Shown here: one piece after another, positions 18,192 to 27,799 of the stretch
How positions within the stretch are numbered: position 1 is the first letter of the stretch
Layout of the letters: each line of letters begins with the position of its first letter
Source of the DNA: Gammaproteobacteria bacterium
Lineage (GTDB): Bacteria > Pseudomonadota > Gammaproteobacteria > JAKDMP01
Direction: 5' to 3'
NCBI GenBank assembly: GCA_030452225.1
Contig: JAKDMP010000007.1
Location: 1-32,562 of the forward strand
Length of the DNA stretch: 32,562 nucleotides
The notes under the pieces: generated by a model
The model's database searches: none
What the model was told of the DNA's origin: nothing
Seen by the model: the letters and a program-made list of their open reading frames with translations, nothing else
Translations under genes and position numbers: made by a program

Positions 18192-19535
18192 TCAGCGGTC
18201 GGGATCCGAGGAGAGCCGGCTGAAAGGCGTGACGGTGCCGTCCTTGAATATTCGCCAGGTCTTGCGGTAGTGCCGAGTGAACAGGGCTACGGCAAGCACG
18301 CCGTAGAGGATGGACAGCCCGATGATTGTGTAGCGGTTGATGGTCTGGTCGAAAAGGATGCTCACGAAGAACTGCACGAGGAAGAGAATCAGCAGGGCGA
18401 TTGCGCCGCGAAGGGTGATGCTGCGATCCATCAGGATGGCCACCGCGAACAGCGACTGCGCGCCGGTAATCAGCAGCTCGAAACGCTGGTGCATGTCCAC
18501 GGGCAGGCCATGCGGGAGCGTCGCCGAGATCGCGAAGACGATCGGCAGGCTCCCCACGAGCAGGGTCCATTGGTTGACCTTGCTCGAGAGCAGCGTCCCC
18601 AGCGAATCATCGGCCTTGAGCCGCCAAGCGTACAGGCAGGCGACCACGAGTTCGGGCGATTCGCTGGCGAGCGGCGCAACCCATTGCACCAGCAGGAACT
18701 GGGAGATCCCGAGTTGCGTCCCGGTGGCAACCAGGTTGTGGGCAAAATGCTCGGCGGTGAGGAGGATCACGATGCCCGCCACCACGAACATGGAGACAAC
18801 CCAGAGCCGGCGCGACGTTTTGGCTTTGTCGCCCACCCACTTGGACGTGCCCATCAGGTCCGGCTTGCTGGGCGCCATCCGCGACAGCCGCCAGCCGTAA
18901 AGGGCGAAGATGGCGAAGAATATCGCCGAATCCCACAACGTCAGCGAGGATTTCAGCGGTAGAGTCAACGAATACAGGGTGGCAATCCCGAGGAAGGCGA
19001 TCTCCACCGACATATTGGGCGCCAGCCGTACCTCCGTGGCGCTGGTGGTATCCGAGGCCGGCTGAGGCTCCTTGCGGCGTTTACGGCAGCGCCATACGGC
19101 GAACGCGGAAACAAACACGACAAGCGGCCAGCCGACTCCCACGAGCACGCGGTTGGCCCCGGTCATGTTGGCCAGGGCCAGCGAGCAGACGTTGGCCTCG
19201 CCGGTCAGGCCGGGTGCGCCCTGGGCATACACGGCGCCGCACTTCCAGGTGAACACGAAGTCCACCGCGTATTCGGGTAGCACTGCGAGCAGGGCGAGCA
19301 GGGCCAGCGCCAGGCCGGCGTTGATATCCACCTGCGCCGCTTCCGCGGCCCAGGAAAGGATCAGGGCCGCGCCGATGATGCCGGCGCCGAATACCACCGC
19401 CGCCAGCCAGGGCGGCAGTTCCATCCAGGACAGGCCGAGGTATGCCGCCGCGCCCAGGATCGCGCCGGGCAGCGCCGTCAGCAATGCCAGCGGCAACGGG
19501 TACGGGAACCCTTGTGCCCGGCTCGAAGCGGTCAC
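18192..19535 (-). CDS. Sodium/calcium exchanger-like (CaCA superfamily) membrane protein
   Basis: 447 aa polytopic; two repeats with LPEYAVDFVFTWKCG and APLASESPELVVACLYAWR resembling CaCA alpha repeats. Confidence 0.8.
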   Translation of the reverse strand: MTASSRAQGFPYPLPLALLTALPGAILGAAAYLGLSWMELPPWLAAVVFGAGIIGAALILSWAAEAAQVDINAGLALALLALLAVLPEYAVDFVFTWKCGAVYAQGAPGLTGEANVCSLALANMTGANRVLVGVGWPLVVFVSAFAVWRCRKRRKEPQPASDTTSATEVRLAPNMSVEIAFLGIATLYSLTLPLKSSLTLWDSAIFFAIFALYGWRLSRMAPSKPDLMGTSKWVGDKAKTSRRLWVVSMFVVAGIVILLTAEHFAHNLVATGTQLGISQFLLVQWVAPLASESPELVVACLYAWRLKADDSLGTLLSSKVNQWTLLVGSLPIVFAISATLPHGLPVDMHQRFELLITGAQSLFAVAILMDRSITLRGAIALLILFLVQFFVSILFDQTINRYTIIGLSILYGVLAVALFTRHYRKTWRIFKDGTVTPFSRLSSDPDR

Positions 19536-19580
19536 GGCAGAATCAGCGTCACTGCCTTACGACATCCGGCCAGGCAAGGG

Positions 19581-20075
19581 CTACTCGGCGTGAACCACGG
19601 AGCCCGCGGGCGTAACCAGATACCATTCCGCGCCGAAGCCGTGCACGTCCTGGCCCTTGGTATCGCCCGCCTCGTCGTCCGGGGCGTAGTAATACAGCGG
19701 CCAGCCATTGTACGTAACCTGGGTGGAGCCGTTTCTGCGCTCGATGGTCCCGAGCAGACCGGCCTTGGCCTGCCCGCCGGCCTCGGGTTCGCCGTCGCTC
19801 AACAGCGGGGGCCAGACTTCGGCGCAGCGGTCGTAGCAGGTGCTTTTCCCGCCGCGGCTATCCGCCTTGAACAGGTACAGGCTTATGCCCGCGGCATCGA
19901 CCAGATAGCTGCCATAGGGCGTTTGCGTGGCGGTGGCGACGATGGCCGTGTCAACGGCCGCGGTGTCTACCGAGCCGCCGTAGGCCTCGTCGTTCGCATC
20001 GGAAGCGGGGTAACAGCCGGCGCAGAGCATTGCCACCAGGCCGAATGAAACGGCGAGTTTGATCATTGAAGCCAT
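19581..20075 (-). CDS. Lipoprotein with PF03640-type (COG4315) secreted repeats
   Basis: Lipobox AMLCAGC; GSYLVDAAGISLYLFKADSRGGKSTCYDRCAEVWPPLL and TQVTYNGWPLYYYAPDDEAGDTKGQDVHGFGAEWYLV; aaggagg RBS. Confidence 0.85.
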   Translation of the reverse strand: MASMIKLAVSFGLVAMLCAGCYPASDANDEAYGGSVDTAAVDTAIVATATQTPYGSYLVDAAGISLYLFKADSRGGKSTCYDRCAEVWPPLLSDGEPEAGGQAKAGLLGTIERRNGSTQVTYNGWPLYYYAPDDEAGDTKGQDVHGFGAEWYLVTPAGSVVHAE

Positions 20076-20340
20076 AGTTCTTCCTCCTTGGATCGAAAAT
20101 CATGATTTATTGCTGCGTACCTGAAACCCGGACTCTTGTCAATCCGGTGTACACGCGTTCCTGTCTGAATGTCTGTGTTGCGGAACGCCTTGCAGTTTTG
20201 ACTCTACCATGCCGTGAATCGGCACTGCAAACCGGCCCGTCAGAGCGCTTTTGAATTGGTTTTGCAATACGGCCCTGCGCTCCGCGAGCGGGCGCGCGGG
20301 CTTGGTGTCTGCATCGGGCAAGGCCCGGCGAGCAGCCCGA

Positions 20341-21054
20341 TCAGCCCTTGGTTGGCGCTCGCCGAGCCTGGATCAACCAGTTGTTGAACGGCGATCCGCC
20401 CCACAGAGGGGTAGAACTGCTGGCAAGTCCGGCAGTCGCCAACAGGGTTTGCAGGGTTTCCTTTTCGGGATAATTTTGCGGGCCGGTATTCATCCAGCCC
20501 AGCTTGTGGGAAAGGCTGTCGGTGAGACGCGTGATCGAGGCTCGCCACGTGGTACCGGCCAGGCCGGTACGAATCACAAGCCTTCCGGTGTCCGAAACGG
20601 CGGCGGCCGCCTGTTCCAGGATGGGGCCTTGTGCCGACGGTGGAACGTACTGCAGCAAGTCGAGCATGACGACGCTGCCCTGATGACCGAAAGCGCGGAT
20701 GATATTTCTTTCGGCCAGGTTCACGCAGGCGAATCGCACCCGCTGCAATCCGGCGCGTTGTGCCGCCGCCTCGGCCCGGCGAATCTTTCCCGCGTCGCTG
20801 TCAAGCCCGATGCAGGAACGCTCCAGGCCGCCGGCGGCCAGCGTCTGGGCCAGCAGGCCGATGCCGCAACCCAGGTCCAGGATCGGCGCATCGGATTCGG
20901 CAAGGGCCTGACCCACGCCGCGATAGAGGGGATCGCTGGCCAACTTGCAGCGGGCGTACCAGTAATTCCGGCGGTCCGGCAGGTAGGCATCCGCCACGCG
21001 CCGGCGCGCCTCTTTCCCCAGCTCGAACCGGCCATCGTCCATCGGTGCAAGCAT
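20341..21054 (-). CDS. Class I SAM-dependent methyltransferase
   Basis: Motif I ILDLGCGIGLLAQTLA; start at MLAPMDDGRFELGKEARRRV; sequence upstream of this ATG in the long ORF is out-of-frame noise from the neighbouring gene. Confidence 0.75.
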   Translation of the reverse strand: MLAPMDDGRFELGKEARRRVADAYLPDRRNYWYARCKLASDPLYRGVGQALAESDAPILDLGCGIGLLAQTLAAGGLERSCIGLDSDAGKIRRAEAAAQRAGLQRVRFACVNLAERNIIRAFGHQGSVVMLDLLQYVPPSAQGPILEQAAAAVSDTGRLVIRTGLAGTTWRASITRLTDSLSHKLGWMNTGPQNYPEKETLQTLLATAGLASSSTPLWGGSPFNNWLIQARRAPTKG

Positions 21055-21191
21055 ACCATCGAACCCGAACCGAGTCGGCGGCACATGCCCCGGATCTGCC
21101 GACGGCTTCGCAATTGGATCGGGACCCGCCTGTTTCGCCAAATACTCCCGAACTGTGCAGCCGGCAAGCCGCACGTTTGCTTGTCGTTCCC

Positions 21192-22226
21192 TTACTGCAT
21201 GTCGGCCAGGTACGGTTCGAGGAACGCCCAGGCGAATCGGGCGCCCTCGATGTCGTGGTTTTGCGGGCCGACGATCAGTTCGGCGGCCGGCGACAACTGG
21301 TGTTCGATCGAAGGCATGCTGTGGCCGCCGCCCTCGACGCGGCAGAATCTGACCGGCGCTCCGCCCACGCTCGGGGTGGGAGGATAGGCTTCGCAGACGA
21401 TATGGCTGCCGTCGGCTGTATCCAGGTCGGGAAGCGAGGTAATGGTCTGGTCGGCGATGCTGGCGTTGTTGACTCCGATCCAGTAGTCGCGGGTTTCTTC
21501 TGCCGACAAAACCGGTCCGCCCCCCAGAACGATACTGCCTCCGTCCCAAGGCATGAAGGGATCCGCCGTGCCGTTGACGATCAGCAGCGGGGTGGGTTCG
21601 ACGGCCTGCGGGCACTCCGAGCCTGCGGGACGATTTGCAATGAATGCCGCCGCGGCCGCAAATCGCTCCGGCAGCTCGGTGATCAGGCGATAGGTCATCA
21701 TGCCGCCGTTGGAAGCGCCCGTCACATAGATCCTGTCGGTGTCGATCGGGTGATTCGCATCGGAAAAAAACGCGATGCTCCAGTCCAGAAGCGCATTGAT
21801 GAAGCCGACGTCGTCAGCCTCGGAAAACCGGTCCCCCGTTCCGGGGCGGCAGTCGTTCCAACTCTGGTCGTTGCCCTGTGGTGCACCCGTCGCGGTGTTG
21901 GTGCCATTGGGCACGAGCAGCACGGCATCCTCCTCCTCGGCAATCTCGACCCATTCCAACGTGGGCCGGCCCTCGTCCGGATCGAAGATCGTGTCCATGC
22001 TCGACGTGCCGCCGTGGAGCACCACCACCACCGGCATCGGACTTTGCGCCTCCTGGGGGACGTAGTAGCGGAACACGCGCTCCAGGCCGTCGTGCCGGAG
22101 CGTGTCCTTGTGCCACCCGGCTTCCAGATCGTTTCCGGGTGGCGGCCCGCTGTCGGAATCCTGCGGGCATCCCGCCAGGCTCAACAGAAATGGCACGGCC
22201 AAGGCAAAGACGGCAATCCTTGCCAT
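21192..22226 (-). CDS. LpqC/PHB-depolymerase-like esterase, predicted lipoprotein
   Basis: Lipobox MARIAVFALAVPFLLSLAGC; VVVLHGGTSSMDTIFD, VTGASNGGMMTYRL nucleophile elbow, C-terminal GGHSMPS. Start could be 22271. Confidence 0.82.
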   Translation of the reverse strand: MARIAVFALAVPFLLSLAGCPQDSDSGPPPGNDLEAGWHKDTLRHDGLERVFRYYVPQEAQSPMPVVVVLHGGTSSMDTIFDPDEGRPTLEWVEIAEEEDAVLLVPNGTNTATGAPQGNDQSWNDCRPGTGDRFSEADDVGFINALLDWSIAFFSDANHPIDTDRIYVTGASNGGMMTYRLITELPERFAAAAAFIANRPAGSECPQAVEPTPLLIVNGTADPFMPWDGGSIVLGGGPVLSAEETRDYWIGVNNASIADQTITSLPDLDTADGSHIVCEAYPPTPSVGGAPVRFCRVEGGGHSMPSIEHQLSPAAELIVGPQNHDIEGARFAWAFLEPYLADMQ

Positions 22227-22358
22227 GCGGCAGGATTGTCCGGTTACTGACGACAGGACGAAATCGCGCATTGCGCAGCGCCCCGAATGATGGCGACATG
22301 CGCAGGATAGCACCGATTACAATCGCAAGTGGGCACATCGCTACGCGGAGCCGGAGCC

Positions 22359-23102
22359 ATGGACAGGGTTATGGAGATTGCCGCGGCCGAAGGCGCGATC
22401 GATGCGCACATGTTTACGCCCGATGGCGCCGACAAGGCGTTGCCGCCCGTCGTGATGTTTACCGACATCGGCGGTTTGCGGCCCAGTTATTACGAGAAGG
22501 CGCAGAAGGTCGCCGAGGGCGGCTATGCGGTGCTTTTGCCCAACATCTACTATCGCGACGTGACCGGTCAGGCGGTTCCGGACAGCCGGTCCTATCGCGA
22601 ACGCGCCATGCTCTCCACGCTGCGCAGCTACGGTCGGCGTCTTACGCCGGATGCATTGGCCGGCGACTTCGAGGCGTTGTTGCGATGCATCGATGCCGAG
22701 CCGGAATTCGCCGACGGCGGTATCGGCGTGGTCGGCTATTGCATGACGGGCGGGTTTGCCTTGCGCATGGCCGCCAACCACTCCCGGCGAGTCGTCGCGG
22801 CCGCCGGGTTTCACTCGGCCCGCCTGGCCGTGGAGGACGATCCGGCCAGCCCGCTGCATGTGGTTGACTCGATCGAGGCGCAAGTGTATCTGGGTCACGC
22901 GGACCGGGACGAGCTGATGCCGCCGGATCAAATTGCACGCCTCGATGGGGCACTGGCCGAAGCCGGTGTCCACTTCACCACCGAACTCTACCGCGGCGCG
23001 GGCCACGGCTACTCCACCAGCGATGCGCCGGCCCATGACGAGGTTGCCGAGGCGCGGCACTACAAGCGGCTGTTCACATTGTTGAAGGAAACGATCGACT
23101 AG
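22359..23102 (+). CDS. Dienelactone hydrolase family protein
   Basis: VVMFTDIGGLRPSYYEKAQKVAEGGYAVLLPNIYYR; GYCMTGGFALRMA (Cys nucleophile elbow); YRGAGHGYS. Confidence 0.88.
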   Translation: MDRVMEIAAAEGAIDAHMFTPDGADKALPPVVMFTDIGGLRPSYYEKAQKVAEGGYAVLLPNIYYRDVTGQAVPDSRSYRERAMLSTLRSYGRRLTPDALAGDFEALLRCIDAEPEFADGGIGVVGYCMTGGFALRMAANHSRRVVAAAGFHSARLAVEDDPASPLHVVDSIEAQVYLGHADRDELMPPDQIARLDGALAEAGVHFTTELYRGAGHGYSTSDAPAHDEVAEARHYKRLFTLLKETID

Positions 23103-23159
23103 CGGGAAGCTCGAAAGCATAGTCCGGCACGCCCTGGTTTTGCCGCTGCAAACAAGCCG

Positions 23160-23660
23160 TCAATCCTTCAGAAGCAATTGCCAATAACCGACGTCCACCC
23201 AGCGGTTCTGCTTGAAACCGACCTGTTCGAAATGCGCCACTTTCCTGAATCCGAGGCTCTCATGAAGCCGCACACTGGCGGGATTGGGGAGTGCTATACC
23301 GCCGATTGCCGTGTGCACCGAAGTTTCACGCAGCGCGTCAATGAGCGCCGTATACAGTTGGCGCCCCAGCCCTTTGCCGACATGTTCCCGCTCCAGGTAC
23401 ACGGTGGTTTCGACCGAGTACCGGTAAGCGCAACGGCCCTTCCACTTCGAGGTACAGGCGTAGCCGATGGCGCGGCCGGATAATGCCGCGACCAACCAGG
23501 GGAGCGAGGACGACAGGGTTTTGGCGATTCTTTTCGCCATGTCCACCGATTCGACCGGCTCCGTTTCGAAGGTAGCGCAGGTCTCCAGCACGTAGGCGTT
23601 GTAGATCACTGAGATGTCTGCAGCATCCCCTTCTTGTGCGGAGCGGATGATCGGTTTCAT
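23160..23660 (-). CDS. GNAT family N-acetyltransferase (phosphinothricin-acetyltransferase-like)
   Basis: MKPIIRSAQEGDAADISVIYNAYVLETCATFETEPVE; VYLEREHVGKGLGRQLYTALIDALRE; SVRLHESLGFRKVAHFEQVGFKQNRWVDVGYWQ. Confidence 0.87.
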   Translation of the reverse strand: MKPIIRSAQEGDAADISVIYNAYVLETCATFETEPVESVDMAKRIAKTLSSSLPWLVAALSGRAIGYACTSKWKGRCAYRYSVETTVYLEREHVGKGLGRQLYTALIDALRETSVHTAIGGIALPNPASVRLHESLGFRKVAHFEQVGFKQNRWVDVGYWQLLLKD

Positions 23661-23712
23661 GGGAACCAACTGCCGATAGTCGGCATAGCCTTGGCCGTGA
23701 CCAATCCCCAGT

Positions 23713-24441
23713 TTATCCGAGTCCCTGTTCGGTCGAGCCGAGGCGGTATGGCCAAAGGTGTTCGTAGGCGGGGCGCGCCTGTTCTGCGAGACGGCGCTGA
23801 AAATCGTCGAGCCGGACTTCGCGCGGCTTCCACGGGGCGAAACCGGTGGAGTTCTCCACCGTGCGATACCAGTGTTTCGCCCACACGCCGTCGCTCGCCC
23901 GCTTGCCCGCCGGCCAGTGGAGCATGCGTTCGCTGAACGTGACATCGAGGCGCTCGCACAGGGCGTGCAGCAGCTCCGCCGGGTTCTTCAGGACGGCCGC
24001 AGCATCCAGGACCGGCGGCGCCTTGCCGCTCCGGTCGCAAACATGGTCGAACAGGCGGCGCTGCTGCTCGAAGCCGAGTTCCCAGGAGGCCGCATCGGGA
24101 CGGTTCGCGGTGAACGACGCCACGACTTCCTCGGGGCGGCGGATGAGAAAGCAATTCTCGACGCCTTCCAGCCAGTCGAGCGCATCCTCGGGCAGGACGT
24201 GCTGCGCCATGTGCTTTTGGTACCAGATCGGACGGCCGCCCGGAATCGGGCCGGCAAGTGTCGCCGTGACCTGTTCGTAGTCTGCGCTCTGTGAGGCGAT
24301 GATCGCCGCGCGACCGGGATGCGCGGCACCGGTTTCGACGAGATAATGCGCGTAGAGCGGTTCGTCCACCACGGCGGTATCGCCGCGGTTCTCCCAAGCG
24401 CGCATCATCGCGGTGGAAATGTTGCGCGGTCCCGACCACAT
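23713..24441 (-). CDS. Sulfotransferase-like P-loop protein
   Basis: N-terminal 5'-phosphosulfate-loop-like MWSGPRNISTAMMRAWENRGDTAVVDEPLYAHYL; CFLIRRPEEVVASF. Alternative TTG start at 24465 overlaps the upstream stop. Confidence 0.75.
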   Translation of the reverse strand: MWSGPRNISTAMMRAWENRGDTAVVDEPLYAHYLVETGAAHPGRAAIIASQSADYEQVTATLAGPIPGGRPIWYQKHMAQHVLPEDALDWLEGVENCFLIRRPEEVVASFTANRPDAASWELGFEQQRRLFDHVCDRSGKAPPVLDAAAVLKNPAELLHALCERLDVTFSERMLHWPAGKRASDGVWAKHWYRTVENSTGFAPWKPREVRLDDFQRRLAEQARPAYEHLWPYRLGSTEQGLG

Positions 24442-24461
24442 GGCAATGCCCAGCTCCTCGC

Positions 24462-25388
24462 TCAAACCTGCGGCCCCGAGCGGCTCTCGCGCTTCACCAG
24501 TTCCATGTAGAGTTCCTGCAGCCGGCGCACCATCGGGCCGCGCGCGCCGTCGCCGACCCTGCGCCCGTCCACCTCGCGCACAGGCACCAGGCCGGCGAAG
24601 GTGCCGGTCACGCAGGCTTCCTCCGCGCCGTACACGTCGGTAAGGCTGAAGTCCTTTTCGAACACCGGGATGCCGTTCTCGCGGCACAGGCGGATGACGT
24701 TGGCGCGGGTGATGCCGCCAAGGCAATACCTGCCGGTCGAGGTCCACAGCTCGCCCTTGCGCACGATGAAAAAGTGCGTCGAGTTGCAGGTCGAGACGAA
24801 GCCGTGCGGATCGAGCATCAGCGCCTCGTCCGCCCCCGCCTTGATCGCCTGGATGCAGGCGAGGATGCAGTTGAGTTTCGAGTGACTGTTGAGCTTCGGG
24901 TCCTGCACATCCGGCGCGCCGCGACGAACATGCACCGTGAAGAGGCGCAAGCCTTGCTCGACCGTCTCCGGCAGCGGCTCCTTGTACTCGGGCACGATGA
25001 CAACGGTCGCCGGGCCGATGACGAAACGCGGATCCTGGTGCGGCGTCGCCTTCACGCCGCGCGTTACCATCAGGCGAATATGCACCCCGTCGCGCATGCC
25101 GTTCGCGCGCAGCACCTCGAGCAACCGTTCCACCAGCTCCTCGCGCGAAAGCCCGATATCGAGATCGAGCGCCTTCGCGCCCTCGTAGAGCCGATCGAGA
25201 TGCATTTCGAGGAACGGCAACCCGCCGTCGTGCAGCCTCAATCCTTCCCAGACGCCGTCGCCGAGCACGAATCCGCTATCGAACACCGACACCCGCGCCT
25301 CGTCCCGCGGCACCAGCTCACCATTCAGGCTCACCTTGATCCCGGCGTTCCGCCGATCCTCCGCGTAATCATGAGTTCCCTTCGCCAT
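24462..25388 (-). CDS. Class IV aminotransferase (branched-chain / D-amino-acid aminotransferase-like)
   Basis: FDSGFVLGDGVWEGLRLHDG, DPKLNSHSKLNCILA (PLP lysine region), GITRANVIRLCRENGIPVFEKDFSLTDVYGAEEACVTGTFAGLVPVREVDGR; GGAGG upstream of ATG at 25388. Confidence 0.92.
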   Translation of the reverse strand: MAKGTHDYAEDRRNAGIKVSLNGELVPRDEARVSVFDSGFVLGDGVWEGLRLHDGGLPFLEMHLDRLYEGAKALDLDIGLSREELVERLLEVLRANGMRDGVHIRLMVTRGVKATPHQDPRFVIGPATVVIVPEYKEPLPETVEQGLRLFTVHVRRGAPDVQDPKLNSHSKLNCILACIQAIKAGADEALMLDPHGFVSTCNSTHFFIVRKGELWTSTGRYCLGGITRANVIRLCRENGIPVFEKDFSLTDVYGAEEACVTGTFAGLVPVREVDGRRVGDGARGPMVRRLQELYMELVKRESRSGPQV

Positions 25389-25540
25389 CTCCGCCTCCAG
25401 GCCCAATCATCGAAATTATGAAGCCTCCATGCGTCCTTCGCAAGCGCCAAGCGGACATTTTGGCATCACGGTTTCAATCAATGATTTGGATTTGCATTTG
25501 CTTATTGCCGACTGAACGCAATGCTTGTTCCTTTCGATTG

Positions 25541-25903
25541 TCAATGATAAAGGGAAGATTGCAGGACCGTGAACAAACCAAGCATTCCAACAAGAAGGAA
25601 CACGACGGCAATGGTGAATATGATCGATAACAGTCCAACGGCGAATCCTCTCGGAAAAGTCGTATCAAGTATGCGTGCGAAGATCCAGGAGCCAAAGACG
25701 ATGGCAACGAGAATGGCGATCCCGCGAACTGGAACAAAAGTATGAACCAATACTGACAGCACAATTTGCAGGAATACCGCGATCGCTGCCGACCAAAAAC
25801 CCGTATTGCCGGCTTTCACAAGTCGTGCGGAAATCATGACCGGTATGATGTCAAGCAATATGACGAGTGCGATCAGAATGATTAGCGCAAGTACTGTGGT
25901 CAT
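25541..25903 (-). CDS. Small hydrophobic membrane protein of unknown function
   Basis: 120 aa, about four TM segments; lies in a locally AT-richer segment. Confidence 0.55.
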   Translation of the reverse strand: MTTVLALIILIALVILLDIIPVMISARLVKAGNTGFWSAAIAVFLQIVLSVLVHTFVPVRGIAILVAIVFGSWIFARILDTTFPRGFAVGLLSIIFTIAVVFLLVGMLGLFTVLQSSLYH

Positions 25904-26097
25904 GGCTTGATGGGCCTCGGCCTTTTGTCATGGACAGGACCGGAAAGGGAGCAGTGGTGTTCTCTCTGACTCGAGTCGATTCATCCGTTTGTCGGTGCAA
26001 CGACGGCGGGTATTCGGCCGGATGATCTCACGGGTACTTCCGTATCCGATGGATGGCATCGATCACGGTCAGTCGGCCTGCCGCAAAACCGCCATCA

Positions 26098-26448
26098 CTA
26101 GCTCGCGCTGCGCAAACGGATCCTGGCCATGAACCGGGCGAGACCGACGACCGGTAACGCAAGCACGGCAAACAGGATCATGCCCAGTGGCAGCAGGCTG
26201 AAATCGGCGCTCGCCAACGCCAATGCGACCGCTTGCGAAAGCATTACGGCCAGGCCCCACCGCCACGGTTTTTCAGGAGCCCGGTAGCCAAGACCACCCG
26301 CAAGCGCGATGGCCAGCGGATACGCAGCAGCCCAATAGAGGGAAGAGTCCGAGGCTTCCGTCTTGCCGCTGATTCCAGTCCTTGCAAACCACAATGCGGC
26401 GCCACCGCCAATCGCGGCAGCGTAGGCCCACGCTGTTTTGCCGTTCAT
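26098..26448 (-). CDS. Hypothetical membrane protein
   Basis: MNGKTAWAYAAAIGGGAALWFARTG...; 116 aa, hydrophobic segments; start trimmed to internal ATG. Confidence 0.5.
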   Translation of the reverse strand: MNGKTAWAYAAAIGGGAALWFARTGISGKTEASDSSLYWAAAYPLAIALAGGLGYRAPEKPWRWGLAVMLSQAVALALASADFSLLPLGMILFAVLALPVVGLARFMARIRLRSAS

Positions 26449-26557
26449 GCCCGGTCGCTCCAAACGCGAAACACCCCGATTGCACCCGGGGAGCACCCTG
26501 TCAAGTGAGGTGCGTTAAATTCAGCCACAGGTCTTGCTCCGGGATCGAACTAGAAAT

Positions 26558-26590
26558 AGGCGAACCTGATTTTTGGGGACAAGTTCGCCT
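26558..26590. repeat. Inverted repeat / hairpin
   Basis: aggcgaacctg (26558-26568) / caagttcgcct (26580-26590), one G:U-type mismatch, loop atttttgggga. Confidence 0.45.
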
Positions 26591-26698
26591 GATCGGTAAA
26601 ACAAAATCGAAAACCCTTGTATTCAATGTGATGCGCTTGTATGCACTTGATTATACGACCTGAAAAATAATGGAAGAGAATGCGCCATGTCAACTTCT

Positions 26699-27535
26699 TC
26701 AGCCGAGGCTGATGAGGAGGATGGCGGCGGCGACGGCGATGAGGCCGACGATCTGGATCAGATTCCAGCGTTCGTTGAGGACGAGGCGGGCGAGGAAGAT
26801 CGTCACGGCGGGGTAAAGCGAGGTGAGCACGGCAACGATGGCAAGTTGGCCGGCGCCGGTGGCGGCGAGGAACAGCAGGTTGGAAATGCCGCTGAGCGCG
26901 CCGGCGACGATGATCGCCAAGGTGGCGCGTGTCTCGCCCTTGACGTTGTGAACGACTTTCCAGCCGAAGGGCAGAACCAACAAGAAGCCCACGATCTGGC
27001 CGGGCAGGAGCGGCCAGGCGCCGGAGGCGGTCCCGGCGCGATCGAGTGCGATGAAGAGCAGTGCGAAGCCGGCGCCGCTCAAGGCGCCTTCGAGAAGCCC
27101 GCTGCGCGAATGCTTCGTACCGTCGGCGGTGCGCTTGACGGAAGTGAGGGCGGCGGCCGGGATGGCGATGGCGATGCCGGTGGCGGCGAGGAGGGAGAGG
27201 TGATCGCCCAACGATACGCCGACAATCACCGGGATGATGGCGGTGAAGACGGCACACAAGGGTGAGACGACGCTCATTTCGCCGATAGCGAGTCCGCGGT
27301 AGAGCAGCATCGAGCCGCTCGCGCTCCCGACTCCGCTCACGGCGCCCCAGATCAGGGCATGGGCGGTGGGGCCGTTGCCGGGGAATAGAGCGATGGCGAT
27401 CGCCGCGACGACAATGCCCACGAACATGACGACGAGCGTGACCTGCGCGGCGCCGATGCGCCGGCTCGCGAGCCCGGCGACGAAGTCGCTCGCGCCGTAG
27501 GCCAGTGCCGCGAGTATGCCCAGTCCTATTGCCAT
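26699..27535 (-). CDS. EamA/DMT-family transporter
   Basis: 278 aa, about 10 TM; MAIGLGILAALAYGASDFVAGLASRRIG... with two homologous halves, end NERWNLIQIVGLIAVAAAILLISLG. Confidence 0.85.
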   Translation of the reverse strand: MAIGLGILAALAYGASDFVAGLASRRIGAAQVTLVVMFVGIVVAAIAIALFPGNGPTAHALIWGAVSGVGSASGSMLLYRGLAIGEMSVVSPLCAVFTAIIPVIVGVSLGDHLSLLAATGIAIAIPAAALTSVKRTADGTKHSRSGLLEGALSGAGFALLFIALDRAGTASGAWPLLPGQIVGFLLVLPFGWKVVHNVKGETRATLAIIVAGALSGISNLLFLAATGAGQLAIVAVLTSLYPAVTIFLARLVLNERWNLIQIVGLIAVAAAILLISLG

Positions 27536-27605
27536 TGTTGGAAACCAACGCTCCTTGTGTGGTTTGATGAGCCGTCGTGCCAGCGCGTGTCGGTACCCAA
27601 TTCAT

Positions 27606-27672
27606 AAATGAATCCCGGCCTTGACCGGGATGCGTGTTGAAACCGGGCCCCGGCTTTCGCCGGGGCGACGGA
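27606..27672. repeat. Partial copy of the 4890-4988 palindromic element
   Basis: aatgaatcccggccttgaccgggatgcgtgttgaaaccgggccccggctttcgccggggcgacgga aligns along its length with 4921-4986. Confidence 0.75.
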
Positions 27673-27713
27673 AACAGGCTATGTAAGCAAATCTCTGAAC
27701 AATTTATTTTCCG

Positions 27714-27799
27714 TCATTCCCGCCCCCGCCTTCGCGGGGGCAGGCTGCGGCGGGAATCCAGCACAATCAAGCAGATTCCCGCTTTCGCGGGAATGACGA
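27714..27799. repeat. Inverted-repeat element (GTCATTCCCGC...GCGGGAATGAC)
   Basis: cgtcattcccgcccccgccttcgcgggggcaggctgcggcgggaatccag...gattcccgctttcgcgggaatgacg; nested hairpins and terminal inverted repeats. Confidence 0.75.

Noticed and set aside
17376-18962. 528-aa plus-strand ORF spanning the aldo/keto reductase and exchanger genes
   Set aside because: Crosses two good minus-strand genes and their intergenic region; composition is typical of antisense noise.
21055-21615. N-terminal 187 aa of the 424-aa ORF containing the methyltransferase
   Set aside because: Low-complexity Arg-rich sequence overlapping the LpqC-like gene on the same strand in another frame; the methyltransferase has a plausible internal ATG at 21054.
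20760-22250. 496-aa plus-strand ORF opposite the methyltransferase and LpqC-like genes
   Set aside because: Antisense to two supported genes; no motif support.
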